A stretch of DNA of 64,000 nt from a bacterium (GCA_021159225.1 JAGGSE010000232.1:32905-96904); one strand, 5' to 3'. Shown: positions 34,401-42,790, counted from the first letter of the stretch. Notes: a model not told the origin generated them from the sequence alone. A program made the numbers and translations.

Positions 34401-35418
34401 TTACCCTACCCGCTCGTCTTCGTTGCACTTGGGAGCTGTTGATGAGGTTGCATATGATCTTGATTATGATGCTATCAATGCGGCTCGTTATTTAGTAGTA
34501 GTGCCTGAGTTTCCTCTTAGAGTACGATTAGTGAGCAACGCGCACCAACATGATACCCAGATAGTGGTAGAAGATGTCACAGACTTTGAGGTAGGGTATT
34601 CTGCTGTTTTGTGTAGCTCGCGTCATTTAGAAGCGGGCCAGATCACCGAAATTGACGCAGCCTCGAAAACACTTAAGTTTGCTGGCCAGCTTCAGTATGA
34701 TTATGATGTGAACGATACCTGGGTGTACCCCAGTTTTACGGGGTACGGCCACGTGCGACGGACTCGTTCTTTAGTGAAACATAATGTTTACAACCTTGAG
34801 ATTGACGTAGATGAAATAATCCCTGAGGGCTGTAACGCATTGACAGGTACTACTTCGCAGTGGTACAAACGGCCAAGAACGGTGCTTGTTGAAGGGTCTG
34901 TAGTTGATAGTAGGGATGTTAAGGGTCTTGAAGTTGGCGTCCCGTCCATTAAAAATCCTTTGAGCTCTCGTCTGCGTGATAAAATTGTTGTAACGCATAG
35001 TTACCAGTTCTTTGGAACTGCTTGGAGGGATTTCAAAGACTTGTTTTTATACGCAAAAGGGCGCTATCAGAAAGTCAATATAATCACTTGGTTGAGTGAA
35101 TTACGCGTTTACGAAGACGCTTATCAAGGTTCTGCTTCGCTAAAGATCATACCTCGGACTTACTCTGAGATTTGGAGTGCTTACAAGAAGGTGGTGATTG
35201 ATTATGGATCTACTATAGTTCACACGACCGTTACGGGCGTAGTTACTGCTGAGGATCATTGTGTAGTTACCCTTCAAGATAATTTGTCGTTAGACACACC
35301 GAAGGGTACCCCACTCCACTTTAAGATTGACGCTTACTTAACAGAGGATACCATCGAGTTTGATTTCAAGGGCGATGGCTGTTTCGTAACTGTTACTTGG
35401 GAGGAAGCGTATGACTAA
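31426..35418 (+). CDS. Large tail tip protein with DUF2341 and LamG domains
   Basis: The protein has 1330 residues. Domains: DUF2341-like (about 8-110, HRIRFKIDHAKIDSDLTHFPITLFLT); LamG/concanavalin-like (about 120-345, VGKALDFDGSDDYVDCG, EVRISNVARSDAWIKATYY); a second DUF2341-like domain (about 350-475, YRKKITISGSPGAGTGYQVLLKVG); and a second lectin-like sandwich (to about 690). The last 640 residues have another style (WYQAISCIRNRLYEIAYNSK, RERPWWWWPYSCGEP) and probably anchor it to the tail. Lectin-type domains bind glycans, so this is a good candidate for host receptor binding. RBS AAGGAGAGGA precedes ATG. Confidence 0.75.
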   Translation: MGWLPEYSHRIRFKIDHAKIDSDLTHFPITLFLTEDNADAVFNELGSNYKKIAVTSDDGTTQLYVEVEVWDSANKQAVLHISRSSWTISSSSDTYFYLYYDASVADNTTYVGDPGDSVAANVWDDNFKAVYHLSQNPTGGNGCIKDSTSNNNDGTPHGSMTSDDLVDGGVGKALDFDGSDDYVDCGSDGSLDITGPLTIESVVKLSSTGGSQAFFEGRLQYTLWVNSSGRVRLADTQGNYCDSDSGDFAWDVYQYVAGKFSGSSGDSITTSNAAVFINDANVTAATGGTWLPQSLSTAVIACSPQATPISFADGLIDEVRISNVARSDAWIKATYYSLFNSLITVCEHVTAWSYRKKITISGSPGAGTGYQVLLKVGESSGASNCDFHVEGHSAKFPSGTNDSGDLRFVDNDGSTFLNFWVEKVEGEAPNRVAYCWVKINDNLDSDVNIYCYYGNPGTGNVSNGKNTFEFFDDFSIDSLSNYDLISVFHFGDGTDDKTAGTYDVVNQRVNINTGDNLETVYSPKNFTIRNFHAQAKFLVSGGYPYGATGTVVGRYQDDNNMYTGQKAAQQYSETGGTGSYCSYTSPIIRKWVASTESDIATPPSNNYIPMNTETILALAIYENNIKFFVDGSEVLSTTDSDLSDAGRVAFGAGQWEGWLDEIRVRKYVSPEPSFSTAGDEEQLVGPTWYQAISCIRNRLYEIAYNSKHYLTSTFYMFFRIWGGDITKVKNKVFADALTLIANQVRSYQLVVPHLIQHWDGPEGDYRLVPPSTRERPWWWWPYSCGEPVSKGQEGINYSRISKDRRYDTFFSPQRYYWGVIVGTPYSRTPSSYAGKTIEDKPKNFFWNRVYVVPTKIDFGFTKVGSSRLIHILHRYEDTSHDLQSVSSSDPTFSVTLPEPLPHTMAPGAEMDGLVNVAQVGAVRVVDAPIYFHFDTVGDAICYVSATFAIVLLKPRKYDQWNTPHTFQKIKFKFETELVHNLASKPTRIPKLYYPTRSSSLHLGAVDEVAYDLDYDAINAARYLVVVPEFPLRVRLVSNAHQHDTQIVVEDVTDFEVGYSAVLCSSRHLEAGQITEIDAASKTLKFAGQLQYDYDVNDTWVYPSFTGYGHVRRTRSLVKHNVYNLEIDVDEIIPEGCNALTGTTSQWYKRPRTVLVEGSVVDSRDVKGLEVGVPSIKNPLSSRLRDKIVVTHSYQFFGTAWRDFKDLFLYAKGRYQKVNIITWLSELRVYEDAYQGSASLKIIPRTYSEIWSAYKKVVIDYGSTIVHTTVTGVVTAEDHCVVTLQDNLSLDTPKGTPLHFKIDAYLTEDTIEFDFKGDGCFVTVTWEEAYD

Positions 35419-36280
35419 AATAGCACTTGAGCTCACTGGGGGGTTAGGGAAGAATATTGCTTTTACTGCAGTGCTCCCTTACCTCGACTCTAAACCAACC
35501 ATTTTATGTTCGTTCCCTGTTGCCTTTGAGAATAGTCCTTATGTGGAGGAGTGTGTGCCGTGGCCTTCTTCCAACTTTAGGGTGCTGAGTGAGTTTGATA
35601 TAAGGAAAGTTGAACCCTACTACGTTGCGGATTACCGTCAAGGGAAGATTACTCTGATTGAGGCAATATTTAGATCCTGTGATGTTAAGCTTGTGCAGGG
35701 CGCTGCCCCGAAGCTTTACTTAACTGATAAAGAGAAGAAGGATGCACGGGCCTATCTCGATCGGAAAGGGCGCCCTGTTATTTTATTCCAACCTTTTGGA
35801 GCTTCTACCGACGTATCCAGCCCCCTCTCTTCAGGTCAACGCTCTTTGAGTAAAGATCAAGCGCTGAAGTTAGCCCGGTTCTTGAGCGATTTTGGTACTG
35901 TACTCGTACTGCGCGGTTTGTCCCAACCCTCGCTACCTGGATTTGAGCATCCTGATTTGAACTTAAGGTTTTCCATCTCTCTTGTGTCAGAAGCGGACGC
36001 TCTAGTGGGTGTGGATAGTTGGCTTTGCCACGCCGGGGCTGCACTGGGGAAGAGAGGTTTCTTTATCTTTACGTCTACGGACCCGAGACAGTTGTCCTAT
36101 CCTCTGCACATTTCAGTTCAGTCACCTAACCGCTGCGATTTGTACCCATGCCGCCGTCCTTGGCCAGGAGTTCCTGACAATTTTGTGTGTCCCTTTGGTT
36201 TGAAGTGCCAAGATTTTAATCCTGAAGTATTTTTTGAAGAGATAGAGTCCTATTTGAAGGAGGCCCTCGTTGAAGTTTGA
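35411..36280 (+). CDS. Glycosyltransferase family 9-like protein
   Basis: The protein has 289 residues. It reads LELTGGLGKNIAFTAVLPYL at the start, PVILFQPFGAS in the middle, and LVSEADALVGVDSWLCHAGAALGKRGFFIFTST near the end. The GG-x-G-D/K start and the late D-S-x-x-x-H-x-A block with GxxFxxTDPR are the signature of GT9 (heptosyltransferase-like) GT-B enzymes. It overlaps the large tail protein by eight bases and the next tail gene by 11, so it is fully embedded in the tail operon. Probable role: adding a sugar to a tail protein or to a glycan that the tail recognises; the acceptor is unknown. Confidence 0.75.
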   Translation: MTKIALELTGGLGKNIAFTAVLPYLDSKPTILCSFPVAFENSPYVEECVPWPSSNFRVLSEFDIRKVEPYYVADYRQGKITLIEAIFRSCDVKLVQGAAPKLYLTDKEKKDARAYLDRKGRPVILFQPFGASTDVSSPLSSGQRSLSKDQALKLARFLSDFGTVLVLRGLSQPSLPGFEHPDLNLRFSISLVSEADALVGVDSWLCHAGAALGKRGFFIFTSTDPRQLSYPLHISVQSPNRCDLYPCRRPWPGVPDNFVCPFGLKCQDFNPEVFFEEIESYLKEALVEV

Positions 36281-37070
36281 CGGCGTAATTCTCGTTTATG
36301 GCATGCATACAGACTATTTAATTGCGACTAACTTCCCGTTTACGACCAATGACTCTATTACCTGGGAACCTCTTATCACGTCTGATATTTCATACGAGCT
36401 TTCTGGCGTAGATCGGAAAGAAGCGTTTACTATTAAAATTTTACGGGATAAAGTACCCGATCTCTCAAGTTACCTTGTAAATCGAGTTGGTTCTGTGACA
36501 GTTCGCGCTGTTGAGATTGATGTGGATACGGCAACTTGGTCAGAGTTTTATCAAGGTAATGTCACTAAGTTTAAAATCGACCTCCACTTTGTCGAACTCG
36601 AAGTTGAGAGTATGGTGTCGTTAGGTCTTAGGTCAGCGAATCGTGTCCGCCTTTCTCTAGGATGTATTCGAACTTTAGACGAATGTGGAGTCGCATGGGA
36701 TTCTTATTCTGCTTCTGGAATAGTAGCTGGTATTAGTGGGAGAACTATCTCGATTAACTATACTACTCGGGGTTCAAACTTCCCAGACCCCGTTCCAAAT
36801 AATTTTCTGAAATATGGGAAGTTAGTTGCGCCAACGGAAGTTAGGAGTATAGTTTTTAATGATGCGGGTTCTGTGGTGGTGAGGTTTGCTACTCGTGATC
36901 TGTCTGTAGGAGATGTTGTTACTGTTTACGCCGGGTGTGATAAATCGATTGCAACTTGTAGAGACAAGTTTAACAATTTGGATAACTACTTAGGTTTTCC
37001 TCATACTCCTACAGAGAGTGCGACTTTAAGAGGAAGACAGGGAAAGACTGCGTCTGGTGGAAAGAAGTAA
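36270..37070 (+). CDS. Baseplate/tail tip protein, DUF2163 - BR0599 family
   Basis: The protein has 266 residues and starts with TTG after AAGGAGG. The C-terminal YAGCDKSIATCRDKFNNLDNYLGFPHTP is the diagnostic end of the phage BR0599/DUF2163 family (CDKxxxTCRxKFxNxxNFRGFPxxP), which together with NlpC/P60 and J-like proteins forms the tail tip of gene-transfer-agent-like siphoviruses. The N-terminal half (LSGVDRKEAFTIKILRDK) is a beta domain. The two genes that follow are exactly those expected in that module. It overlaps the next gene by 14 bases. Confidence 0.85.
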   Translation: MKFDGVILVYGMHTDYLIATNFPFTTNDSITWEPLITSDISYELSGVDRKEAFTIKILRDKVPDLSSYLVNRVGSVTVRAVEIDVDTATWSEFYQGNVTKFKIDLHFVELEVESMVSLGLRSANRVRLSLGCIRTLDECGVAWDSYSASGIVAGISGRTISINYTTRGSNFPDPVPNNFLKYGKLVAPTEVRSIVFNDAGSVVVRFATRDLSVGDVVTVYAGCDKSIATCRDKFNNLDNYLGFPHTPTESATLRGRQGKTASGGKK

Positions 37071-37518
37071 GTGCTACAATTGCGTACTCTTTGAGAAGGC
37101 TAATGAATGGATTGGTACCCCATTTAAACTCAGGGATTGTGTTAAAGGTAGGGGGGCTGATTGTGTGAGTGCGCCTCTTTCGATCTTGGTAGATGTAGGT
37201 CTACTTCCTAAGGAAACGTTTCTAGATATTTACAGCGCGCGAATGCTCAAACTATTTCGTCAAAACCATCAAGAGTTCTTACGGCAACTGGCGCATACTT
37301 TTGGTGACAATTACATGGTGGTAACTGGAGATAAAAGTGTGAAGTGCGGAGATATTGTGGTGCGAGACATTGGGCGCTATAGAGAGATGTTCGCCGCAGT
37401 CTATGTGTCCGATAAGTTTCTCGTTGCTAGACCTGTAACCGGAGTTCAGTGGGTTGCTAACTTTGAATTTGACTACAAAATTTCTAAAGTCAATTTTAGG
37501 TGTCCTTGTGAAGTGTGA
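37057..37518 (+). CDS. NlpC/P60-like tail tip protein, first copy
   Basis: The protein has 153 residues, GTG start. It opens with CYNCVLFEKANEWIGTPFKLRDCVKGRGADCVSAPL: the W-x-GTPF and GADC motif holds the catalytic Cys of NlpC/P60 cysteine peptidases. The strand that normally carries the catalytic His (GDxVxx...HVGIY) reads GDIVVRDIGRYREMFAAVYVSD, without His. So the fold is likely but activity is doubtful. An extra CxxC lies at the N-terminus. It belongs to the BR0599 - NlpC/P60 - J-like tail tip module and overlaps the second copy by 11 bases. Confidence 0.75.
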   Translation: MERSKCYNCVLFEKANEWIGTPFKLRDCVKGRGADCVSAPLSILVDVGLLPKETFLDIYSARMLKLFRQNHQEFLRQLAHTFGDNYMVVTGDKSVKCGDIVVRDIGRYREMFAAVYVSDKFLVARPVTGVQWVANFEFDYKISKVNFRCPCEV

Positions 37519-37972
37519 GAATTGTTATTATTATCAGTTAGCACAGAAGTGGGTTAATACCCCTTTCAAGCTCGGGGGTACTTCTCTTAAGGGAATTGAC
37601 TGCTTTGGAGTCTCATTACGTATAGCACAAGAGAGTGGTTTGATTTCGGAGGATCAGTTCAAAGTAATTCATACTACAACGGTACTTAGGATTCTAAGGA
37701 AAGAGGGTGTACATAAATTCAAAACGTTTATTCAGGAAGGGAGTGGTGGACGACTTGTTGAAACAACTAACCCAGCAGACTTGAAGTGTGGGGACTGGGT
37801 GTTAAGAATTATAGGAAGAAATTTTGACGTTGAGAGTGCTCTGTTTGTAGGAGGTCAGTTTATTACATCTTTCCCGAAAGAGTGTGTTACTATCACACCT
37901 GTGTTTAAGTTTGACTTTGCAATCTCGTGGGGAGGATTTTCGTTTAGGAAATGGCGGTCTTTGCAACTCTAG
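37508..37972 (+). CDS. NlpC/P60-like tail tip protein, second copy
   Basis: The protein has 154 residues. GTG at 37508 is chosen because it gives an N-terminus (VKCENCYYYQLAQKWVNTPFKL) that aligns with the first copy (SKCYNCVLFEKANEWIGTPFKL). The catalytic-type Cys lies in KGIDCFGVSLRIA. The expected His strand reads GDWVLRIIGRNFDVESALFVGG, again without His. Two diverged neighbours of one peptidase-like fold suggest that one or both now serve as structural plugs in the tail tip, or that a different residue completes the site. Its end overlaps the J-like gene. Confidence 0.72.
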   Translation: MKCENCYYYQLAQKWVNTPFKLGGTSLKGIDCFGVSLRIAQESGLISEDQFKVIHTTTVLRILRKEGVHKFKTFIQEGSGGRLVETTNPADLKCGDWVLRIIGRNFDVESALFVGGQFITSFPKECVTITPVFKFDFAISWGGFSFRKWRSLQL

Positions 37973-40290
37973 CAATTTATGCGGCGTTGTTTCTCGCGAG
38001 CTACTTTTTGGCGGGGCCACCTAAGACTGAGGACAGTCCGGGCGACCAAAGTGCTAATGAAGTAAAGATTCCTCGCAACCGAGTTGGGCTGGCGATTCCC
38101 TCTGTTTTTGGAAGGGGCCAGGTTGCTGGCGTAATGATTGATATGGTTCCTAAAGTAGAGGCATATGGTCGTTTCAAGCGGTCATTTCAAGAGGTTGAAC
38201 ATAAGAAGAAGGTAGGTTCTGGTAAGGCTAAGGCAGAAATTACCTATTACACCTACGTGATGGTTGCTCGTTGGGCCTTTTCTATAGGCCCGGTCGATGA
38301 GTTTACGAAGCTAATCCTTGAGTCCACTCGAGTGGATGTAGATCACCCTTCTTCGGGGTGCGATCAGAGTGAACGAGGTAAGTACCTCGGGGGCTATTGG
38401 TACTATGGTACGTCTACGCAAACTCGACATTCTCACGACACCGCTCTTCATGACAGTTCCGACCTATTGAACTATCGCAATGTGGCGTACGCTACACTAA
38501 ATATTTGTTTAGGACAATCTCCATCTCCTATCCACCCACAATGTGAGTTGAAAAGGTTCGTTCAGCCCTTGACTTCACTTGGGAAGAAAGTTGGAGATGA
38601 CGCTAATTTGATGCAAGTCCTTTACTACATTCTAACGAATCGATGGTATTTGAACATCCCGGAAAGTTTGGTCGATAAAGATTCGTTTATAGAGGCAGGT
38701 AATGTTCTTGCGTCGGAGGGAATTGGAGGTTCATATGTAGTTTCAACTTCAGCCGACCTAGGACAGGTAATAAGAGAGATCTTAGATTGGTGCGGGGCCA
38801 AGCTTTATTGGTATCAAAACAAAATTTGCGTTAAGGTAATTAGAAATACAGGGGCTGCAACGTTGACTTTAACTGATGATGACATTGACAACTTGTCACT
38901 CGAGGGGAATCTTTGGACCGCAGTTCATTGTGCAGCTTCGCTGGAGTGGATTGATCCTCACAATGATTATGAGACGAACTGGATTTATCAGGTTGACCAC
39001 GGTACCGAAGCAGTTGCAGGTAATTTTAAACTAAACGAGTTTAGTTATAGGATTATTGCTTCTGATACTATTGCAAAGAAAGTGCTTGATCGTAAGATGA
39101 CTGAGGTTACGTTCCCCCGTATTAAAGCTACTTTCACGACTACTGTGTCTATCGAACCTTACCAAATCATTGAGATTGATTCTGACCAGTTTGGAGTAAC
39201 GGGTACATTTAGGGTTACATCAATTGTTCGAAAGGGAGTGGGCGTTTACGAGCTTGAGGCTATAGAACTTGTTGAAGCAGAACCTGTTGACATGTCAGAC
39301 GTTCCTTCTGTTGGTCCAGGAGTAGTTACGCAGGACTTCGAGAGTAGTTGGATTTCCTGGGGTTATCTCGAAAACCCAATTGGAGGTGTTTACTTCTGGT
39401 GTAAACCTGATTTAAGCAATCCTTACTTAAAAGGTTTCTCGATAACCTTGAGTTACGACTCTTTAGAGCTTTCTACGGCAGAGATTTTGGTTAACTACTT
39501 AGGGACGCTAACTCACGATGTTCCTGTTACTCATAAGACTTCTAGGACTTATCAGATCGATGTTACTAGTGACGTCGCTTTTTCACTACTTGGATCTAGT
39601 GATGCTGGTTGGTTCGCTGGTTCTTTGTTATTACTGATCAATAACGAGATAATTTCTGTTAGAGATGTAAGTGTAGATGAGAGTGGATACCATTTTGTAG
39701 GAGTAATCAGGGGATTCTTCAAGACAATCATCTCTTCACATGCTGCTGGAACTGACGTGTTCTATCTGAATTACAACTCTCCCGTTACTACGGATAGAAA
39801 TACGTTTGCGCCTCTTGCTAACCAAACCCTCGATATTGACATGACCCCTCGACATCACTTCCTTGGAGCGGAAATCGACGATACAGAACACGCGGAGACA
39901 GACTCCTTTACGTACAAGGGTAATCCTTTTAGGCCATTGCCAATCTGTAATCTCCAGGTTAATGAGCAAGGTAATAATCACCGCGTTTCTTCGGGCGATG
40001 ACGTCAGCATTAGTTGGAGGAACCAATCTAGAGATGGGGCGGGGTTTCATTTCCCAAGTCAGCAAAAGCCACAGGATCCTACTCCTGATTATGACCAGAT
40101 CCGGTTAGAGATTTATGATGGTACCACGCAGGTGAGAGAAGAGATATTAGATGGCACAACTACGTCGTATGACTACACGTCCGCGCTGCAATCTTCAGAC
40201 GGCGTGCTTAACAAGAACTTCACGATTAAAATTACGCCAAGGAACAACGTATGTGAGGCGGACACTGTTGAACTAACAGTACTACGCTGA
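37951..40290 (+). CDS. Central tail tip (gpJ-like) protein
   Basis: The protein has 779 residues. A hydrophobic N-terminal segment (VFATLAIYAALFLASYFLA) precedes PRNRVGLAIPSVFGRGQVAGV, the entry of host-specificity/gpJ-type and GTA rcc01698-like proteins. The middle holds VLASEGIGGSYVVSTSADLGQVIREILDWCGAKLYWYQNKICVKVI, a hub-type domain found in these proteins. A fibronectin-like domain ends the protein (NVCEADTVELTVL). It is the last member of the BR0599 - NlpC/P60 - J module and forms the central spike or hub. The N-terminal hydrophobic stretch might aid membrane entry. Confidence 0.82.
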   Translation: MAVFATLAIYAALFLASYFLAGPPKTEDSPGDQSANEVKIPRNRVGLAIPSVFGRGQVAGVMIDMVPKVEAYGRFKRSFQEVEHKKKVGSGKAKAEITYYTYVMVARWAFSIGPVDEFTKLILESTRVDVDHPSSGCDQSERGKYLGGYWYYGTSTQTRHSHDTALHDSSDLLNYRNVAYATLNICLGQSPSPIHPQCELKRFVQPLTSLGKKVGDDANLMQVLYYILTNRWYLNIPESLVDKDSFIEAGNVLASEGIGGSYVVSTSADLGQVIREILDWCGAKLYWYQNKICVKVIRNTGAATLTLTDDDIDNLSLEGNLWTAVHCAASLEWIDPHNDYETNWIYQVDHGTEAVAGNFKLNEFSYRIIASDTIAKKVLDRKMTEVTFPRIKATFTTTVSIEPYQIIEIDSDQFGVTGTFRVTSIVRKGVGVYELEAIELVEAEPVDMSDVPSVGPGVVTQDFESSWISWGYLENPIGGVYFWCKPDLSNPYLKGFSITLSYDSLELSTAEILVNYLGTLTHDVPVTHKTSRTYQIDVTSDVAFSLLGSSDAGWFAGSLLLLINNEIISVRDVSVDESGYHFVGVIRGFFKTIISSHAAGTDVFYLNYNSPVTTDRNTFAPLANQTLDIDMTPRHHFLGAEIDDTEHAETDSFTYKGNPFRPLPICNLQVNEQGNNHRVSSGDDVSISWRNQSRDGAGFHFPSQQKPQDPTPDYDQIRLEIYDGTTQVREEILDGTTTSYDYTSALQSSDGVLNKNFTIKITPRNNVCEADTVELTVLR

Positions 40291-40302
40291 GGAGGTTAGT
40301 AG

Positions 40303-41151
40303 ATGGGATTCTTAGAGCCTTACGAGTTTGAGGAGATGGGGAATGTAATTGGATGGGATGCTATTTGCACAGGAAACACTCAAAAAGTAAGAGATGCAAT
40401 CGGTGCTCCTTGTTATTCGGTTACAGCTGGAGAAAACCTCTCTAAAGGACAAGCTGTTTATATCGCAAGTGATCAAAGGGCTTATAGAGCTAGCAATACT
40501 TCTGACAGTACCATGCCTTGTGTAGGGTTTGTCTATAAGGATGCATCTGCAGGTAACGATGTGTGGATACAGTTTGACGGGCGTGCCGCGCTGTTTTCAG
40601 GTCTTACAGTTGGGTCTAAGTATTTCGTAGGTACAAATGGAGGGATTACTTCTACACGGCCTACTGGGTCGAATATAGTTCAATGTGTTGGGATTGCTGT
40701 TTCTTCAACCACACTCCTGCTCGTATCTTTGGGGTGCGACTTTGCTAGCACTAGGACGGCAGAAGTAGGAGGTTTACATATAGTAGGGGCAAGTGACAGC
40801 TTTGGAACCGCTCAGGTGATTGATGTTGATGCTTCCCAGAGCGACCCATCTGCTATTACGTCTACTGCAGTTACCTATGCCGATGCTGCGGCTGTTACTT
40901 TAGGAGACGCAGACTTAACGTATGACGCGAATGAGAGAGACTTGATTAACGATCTGAAATCCAAATATAACGATCTTGTACCTCTGGTAAACGAGATAAA
41001 GAGTGACTATAATGCGTTAAGAGCTGATGTTACTTCTATCCACTCTGTCTTGATAGGGACTATTGATTACTGTGATGCTTTAAAAGCGAAAATTAACGAA
41101 TTACTAGGAGAGCTCCGTAAGACCGGTGGTTGCGGAGTTTTGAATGATTAG
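40303..41151 (+). CDS. Probable tail fibre protein
   Basis: The protein has 282 residues, start after GAGGAGG. Residues 30-150 form a small beta domain (YSVTAGENLSKGQAVYIASDQRAYRAS, VGSKYFVGTNGGI), like the capsid- or fibre-decoration fold repeated in many phage fibres. The C-terminal third is a coiled coil (NDLKSKYNDLVPLVNEIKSDYNALRADVTSIHSV, DALKAKINELLGELRK), suggesting a trimeric shaft. It lies directly downstream of the J-like gene, as fibre genes often do. No enzymatic motif was seen. Confidence 0.65.
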   Translation: MGFLEPYEFEEMGNVIGWDAICTGNTQKVRDAIGAPCYSVTAGENLSKGQAVYIASDQRAYRASNTSDSTMPCVGFVYKDASAGNDVWIQFDGRAALFSGLTVGSKYFVGTNGGITSTRPTGSNIVQCVGIAVSSTTLLLVSLGCDFASTRTAEVGGLHIVGASDSFGTAQVIDVDASQSDPSAITSTAVTYADAAAVTLGDADLTYDANERDLINDLKSKYNDLVPLVNEIKSDYNALRADVTSIHSVLIGTIDYCDALKAKINELLGELRKTGGCGVLND

Positions 41152-41163
41152 AGGAGGTAGCTT

Positions 41164-41577
41164 ATGATAGAGTATCCTGTTGTTGAAATTGTAAGGCTAG
41201 AGGAGAATGAATCTTACGGCACCTTTGGAGTGCTTCGTATTCAGAAGCAAGTCTTTTGTGTGACTCTCGAACCTGCGGACCGATTCAATATGCCCGGAGT
41301 TTCATGTATTCCCGCACAGCAGTACATATGTAGAAGGCACGTTTCTAGCCGGTTTGGGGAGACTTTCATAGTTACAAATGTACCGGGCCGTGTTGGTATT
41401 CTATTCCATCCGGGCAATGAAGTTGAAGATACTGCTGGGTGCATTCTTTTGGCGGAACATTATGGGAAGTTACACGGTGATAGAGCTGTGCTGAATTCGG
41501 GTAAGACGTTCAAGAGGTTTATGGAGGTTATGAAGGACTTTGATAAGTTTCATTTGACAATTCTGGAATGTTATTAA
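41164..41577 (+). CDS. DUF5675-family protein
   Basis: The protein has 137 residues after GAGGAGG. It reads SYGTFGVLRIQKQVFCVTLEP, then SCIPAQQYICRRHVSSRFGETFIVTNVPGRVGILFHPGNEVEDTAGCILLAE. The GTFG, CFTLE, SCIPAG-like, VPGRxxILxHxGN and DTxGCIL blocks are those of the DUF5675 family, common in phages near tail and lysis genes. The His-Gly-Asn and Gly-Cys-Ile-Leu positions resemble the catalytic block of L,D-transpeptidase-like folds, so a cell wall role is possible but not shown. Confidence 0.75.
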   Translation: MIEYPVVEIVRLEENESYGTFGVLRIQKQVFCVTLEPADRFNMPGVSCIPAQQYICRRHVSSRFGETFIVTNVPGRVGILFHPGNEVEDTAGCILLAEHYGKLHGDRAVLNSGKTFKRFMEVMKDFDKFHLTILECY

Positions 41578-41591
41578 AGGGGGTTAAATTG

Positions 41592-42032
41592 GTGAAAAGA
41601 GTTTTAATAGGAGTATTATTGTTGTTTTTAATGAACAGTTCTCTTTGCCTGGCGAAGAATCGGATTACTTGGCTTAGTTTGCTAAACAACAAGCATTTCT
41701 CTGCTGGTGAAGTTGTTTCCACTCGAGTCCTCGATCTTGATAAACTACGCGCTACAGGGTACTTTTCGTTACAAGTGACGATTACTGGAGGAGGTGTTTA
41801 CACTATTAAGGAGAAGTGCAGTCTCGATGAACAGTTTTTCAGAACCCCCGAAGGAGTCCCAGATATTGCGACTGAGCTTACTTCTACTTCTGGTCCGGAG
41901 AGCGACGGCCATTTGTTTATACCAGTTGATTTGGGTGCAATGACGAAGTATTTGCAGTTTGAGGTGGTTGAAACTTCTGGGACTTCCGGAGGTACTGTAA
42001 CAATTCTATTGGGGATAACTGTGGATCGATAA
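41592..42032 (+). CDS. Exported protein with Sec signal peptide
   Basis: The protein has 146 residues. GTG at 41592 follows AAGGGGG; ATG at 41568 inside the preceding gene is the alternative. The start is a clear signal peptide (VKRVLIGVLLLFLMNSSLCLA, then KNRITW). The mature part is all-beta (FSLQVTITGGGVYTIKEK, LFIPVDLGAMTKYLQFEVVETSGTSGG), reminiscent of a small jelly-roll or carbohydrate-binding domain. A phage virion protein would not need a signal peptide, so this may act outside the host membrane. It is one of a group of such genes between 41.6 and 50.3 kb. Family not recognised. Confidence 0.65.
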   Translation: MKRVLIGVLLLFLMNSSLCLAKNRITWLSLLNNKHFSAGEVVSTRVLDLDKLRATGYFSLQVTITGGGVYTIKEKCSLDEQFFRTPEGVPDIATELTSTSGPESDGHLFIPVDLGAMTKYLQFEVVETSGTSGGTVTILLGITVDR

Positions 42033-42035
42033 GTG

Positions 42036-42509
42036 ATGGTCAGGAAAGTCCTTTCAATTAGTATATTGCTCTTGGCGATTTTTACAACAAGTGTTTGTGC
42101 TCAATGGGTGCGTAAACGTCAATTCGTCTCAGACTCTACAATTACTGTCGCGTGGAACGCTCCTATAGTGCTGTCTACAGGTGACCCGATTCCAACTGAT
42201 GCTGTTTTAAAGTACCGGGTTTACATTCGAAGAGTTGGGTCTCCTCCGCGAGAGATTACTTCTGCTCCTATTACAGAGACTCAATTTACGTTCGCTCCTC
42301 CTAAAGTTGACTTTTGTTTTATTGGTGTACGTGCAGTACTTTACGATTCTAACGGAGTTCAAATTAGTGAATCACCTATCGCGTGGTCGTACGACCTTAG
42401 AGTAGCAGCTAATGGTCGTACGTTCGGGATGCGTAACTATTCCTCGAAGTTGATAACTATATTGGGGCGAAGACCTCGATGGGGCCAGCTTTGGCATCAT
42501 CGATGGTAA
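42036..42509 (+). CDS. Exported protein with fibronectin-like domain
   Basis: The protein has 157 residues. It starts MVRKVLSISILLLAIFTTSVCA (signal peptide), followed by one beta-sandwich of fibronectin III style: DSTITVAWNAPIVLSTGDPIP, LKYRVYIRR, CFIGVRAVLYDSNGVQISESPIAWSYD. A basic tail (ILGRRPRWGQLWHHRW) ends it. A decayed paralogue lies at 47.4-47.9 kb. It immediately follows another signal-peptide protein. It is presumably secreted or periplasmic, with a possible binding role; not recognised further. Confidence 0.62.
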   Translation: MVRKVLSISILLLAIFTTSVCAQWVRKRQFVSDSTITVAWNAPIVLSTGDPIPTDAVLKYRVYIRRVGSPPREITSAPITETQFTFAPPKVDFCFIGVRAVLYDSNGVQISESPIAWSYDLRVAANGRTFGMRNYSSKLITILGRRPRWGQLWHHRW

Positions 42510-42545
42510 AAAGCACACTAAATTCTAAAACAGGAGGTAGTTAAG

Positions 42546-42761
42546 ATGGAGATTAAACCAGGATACAAAACTACTGAGTTTTGGGTAACTGTAACAGCGA
42601 AAGCAATTGCCCTGCTTGCGGCTCTAGGTGTGTTTACACCTGAGCAAGCTTCTGTGGTAACTCAAGCGATTACTCAACTAGCCGGAGTAGTGGGAGTTGT
42701 AGCAGCTGCATTTGGCTACTCTCTGGCAAGAGGTTCTGCTAAGAAAGGGAGTCAACAATAG
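42546..42761 (+). CDS. Holin-like small membrane protein
   Basis: The protein has 71 residues, AGGAGG upstream. It reads YKTTEFWVTVTAKAIALLAALGVF, a second hydrophobic span VTQAITQLAGVVGVVAAAFGYSLA, then a basic tail (RGSAKKGS). The KTTEFW start, two membrane spans and a charged C-terminus match small phage holins found near endolysin-type genes. It would form lesions in the host membrane at lysis. No endolysin is obvious next to it. Confidence 0.72.
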   Translation: MEIKPGYKTTEFWVTVTAKAIALLAALGVFTPEQASVVTQAITQLAGVVGVVAAAFGYSLARGSAKKGSQQ

Positions 42762-42790
42762 AATACTAACTCGCATTAGGGGGTAGAAGA

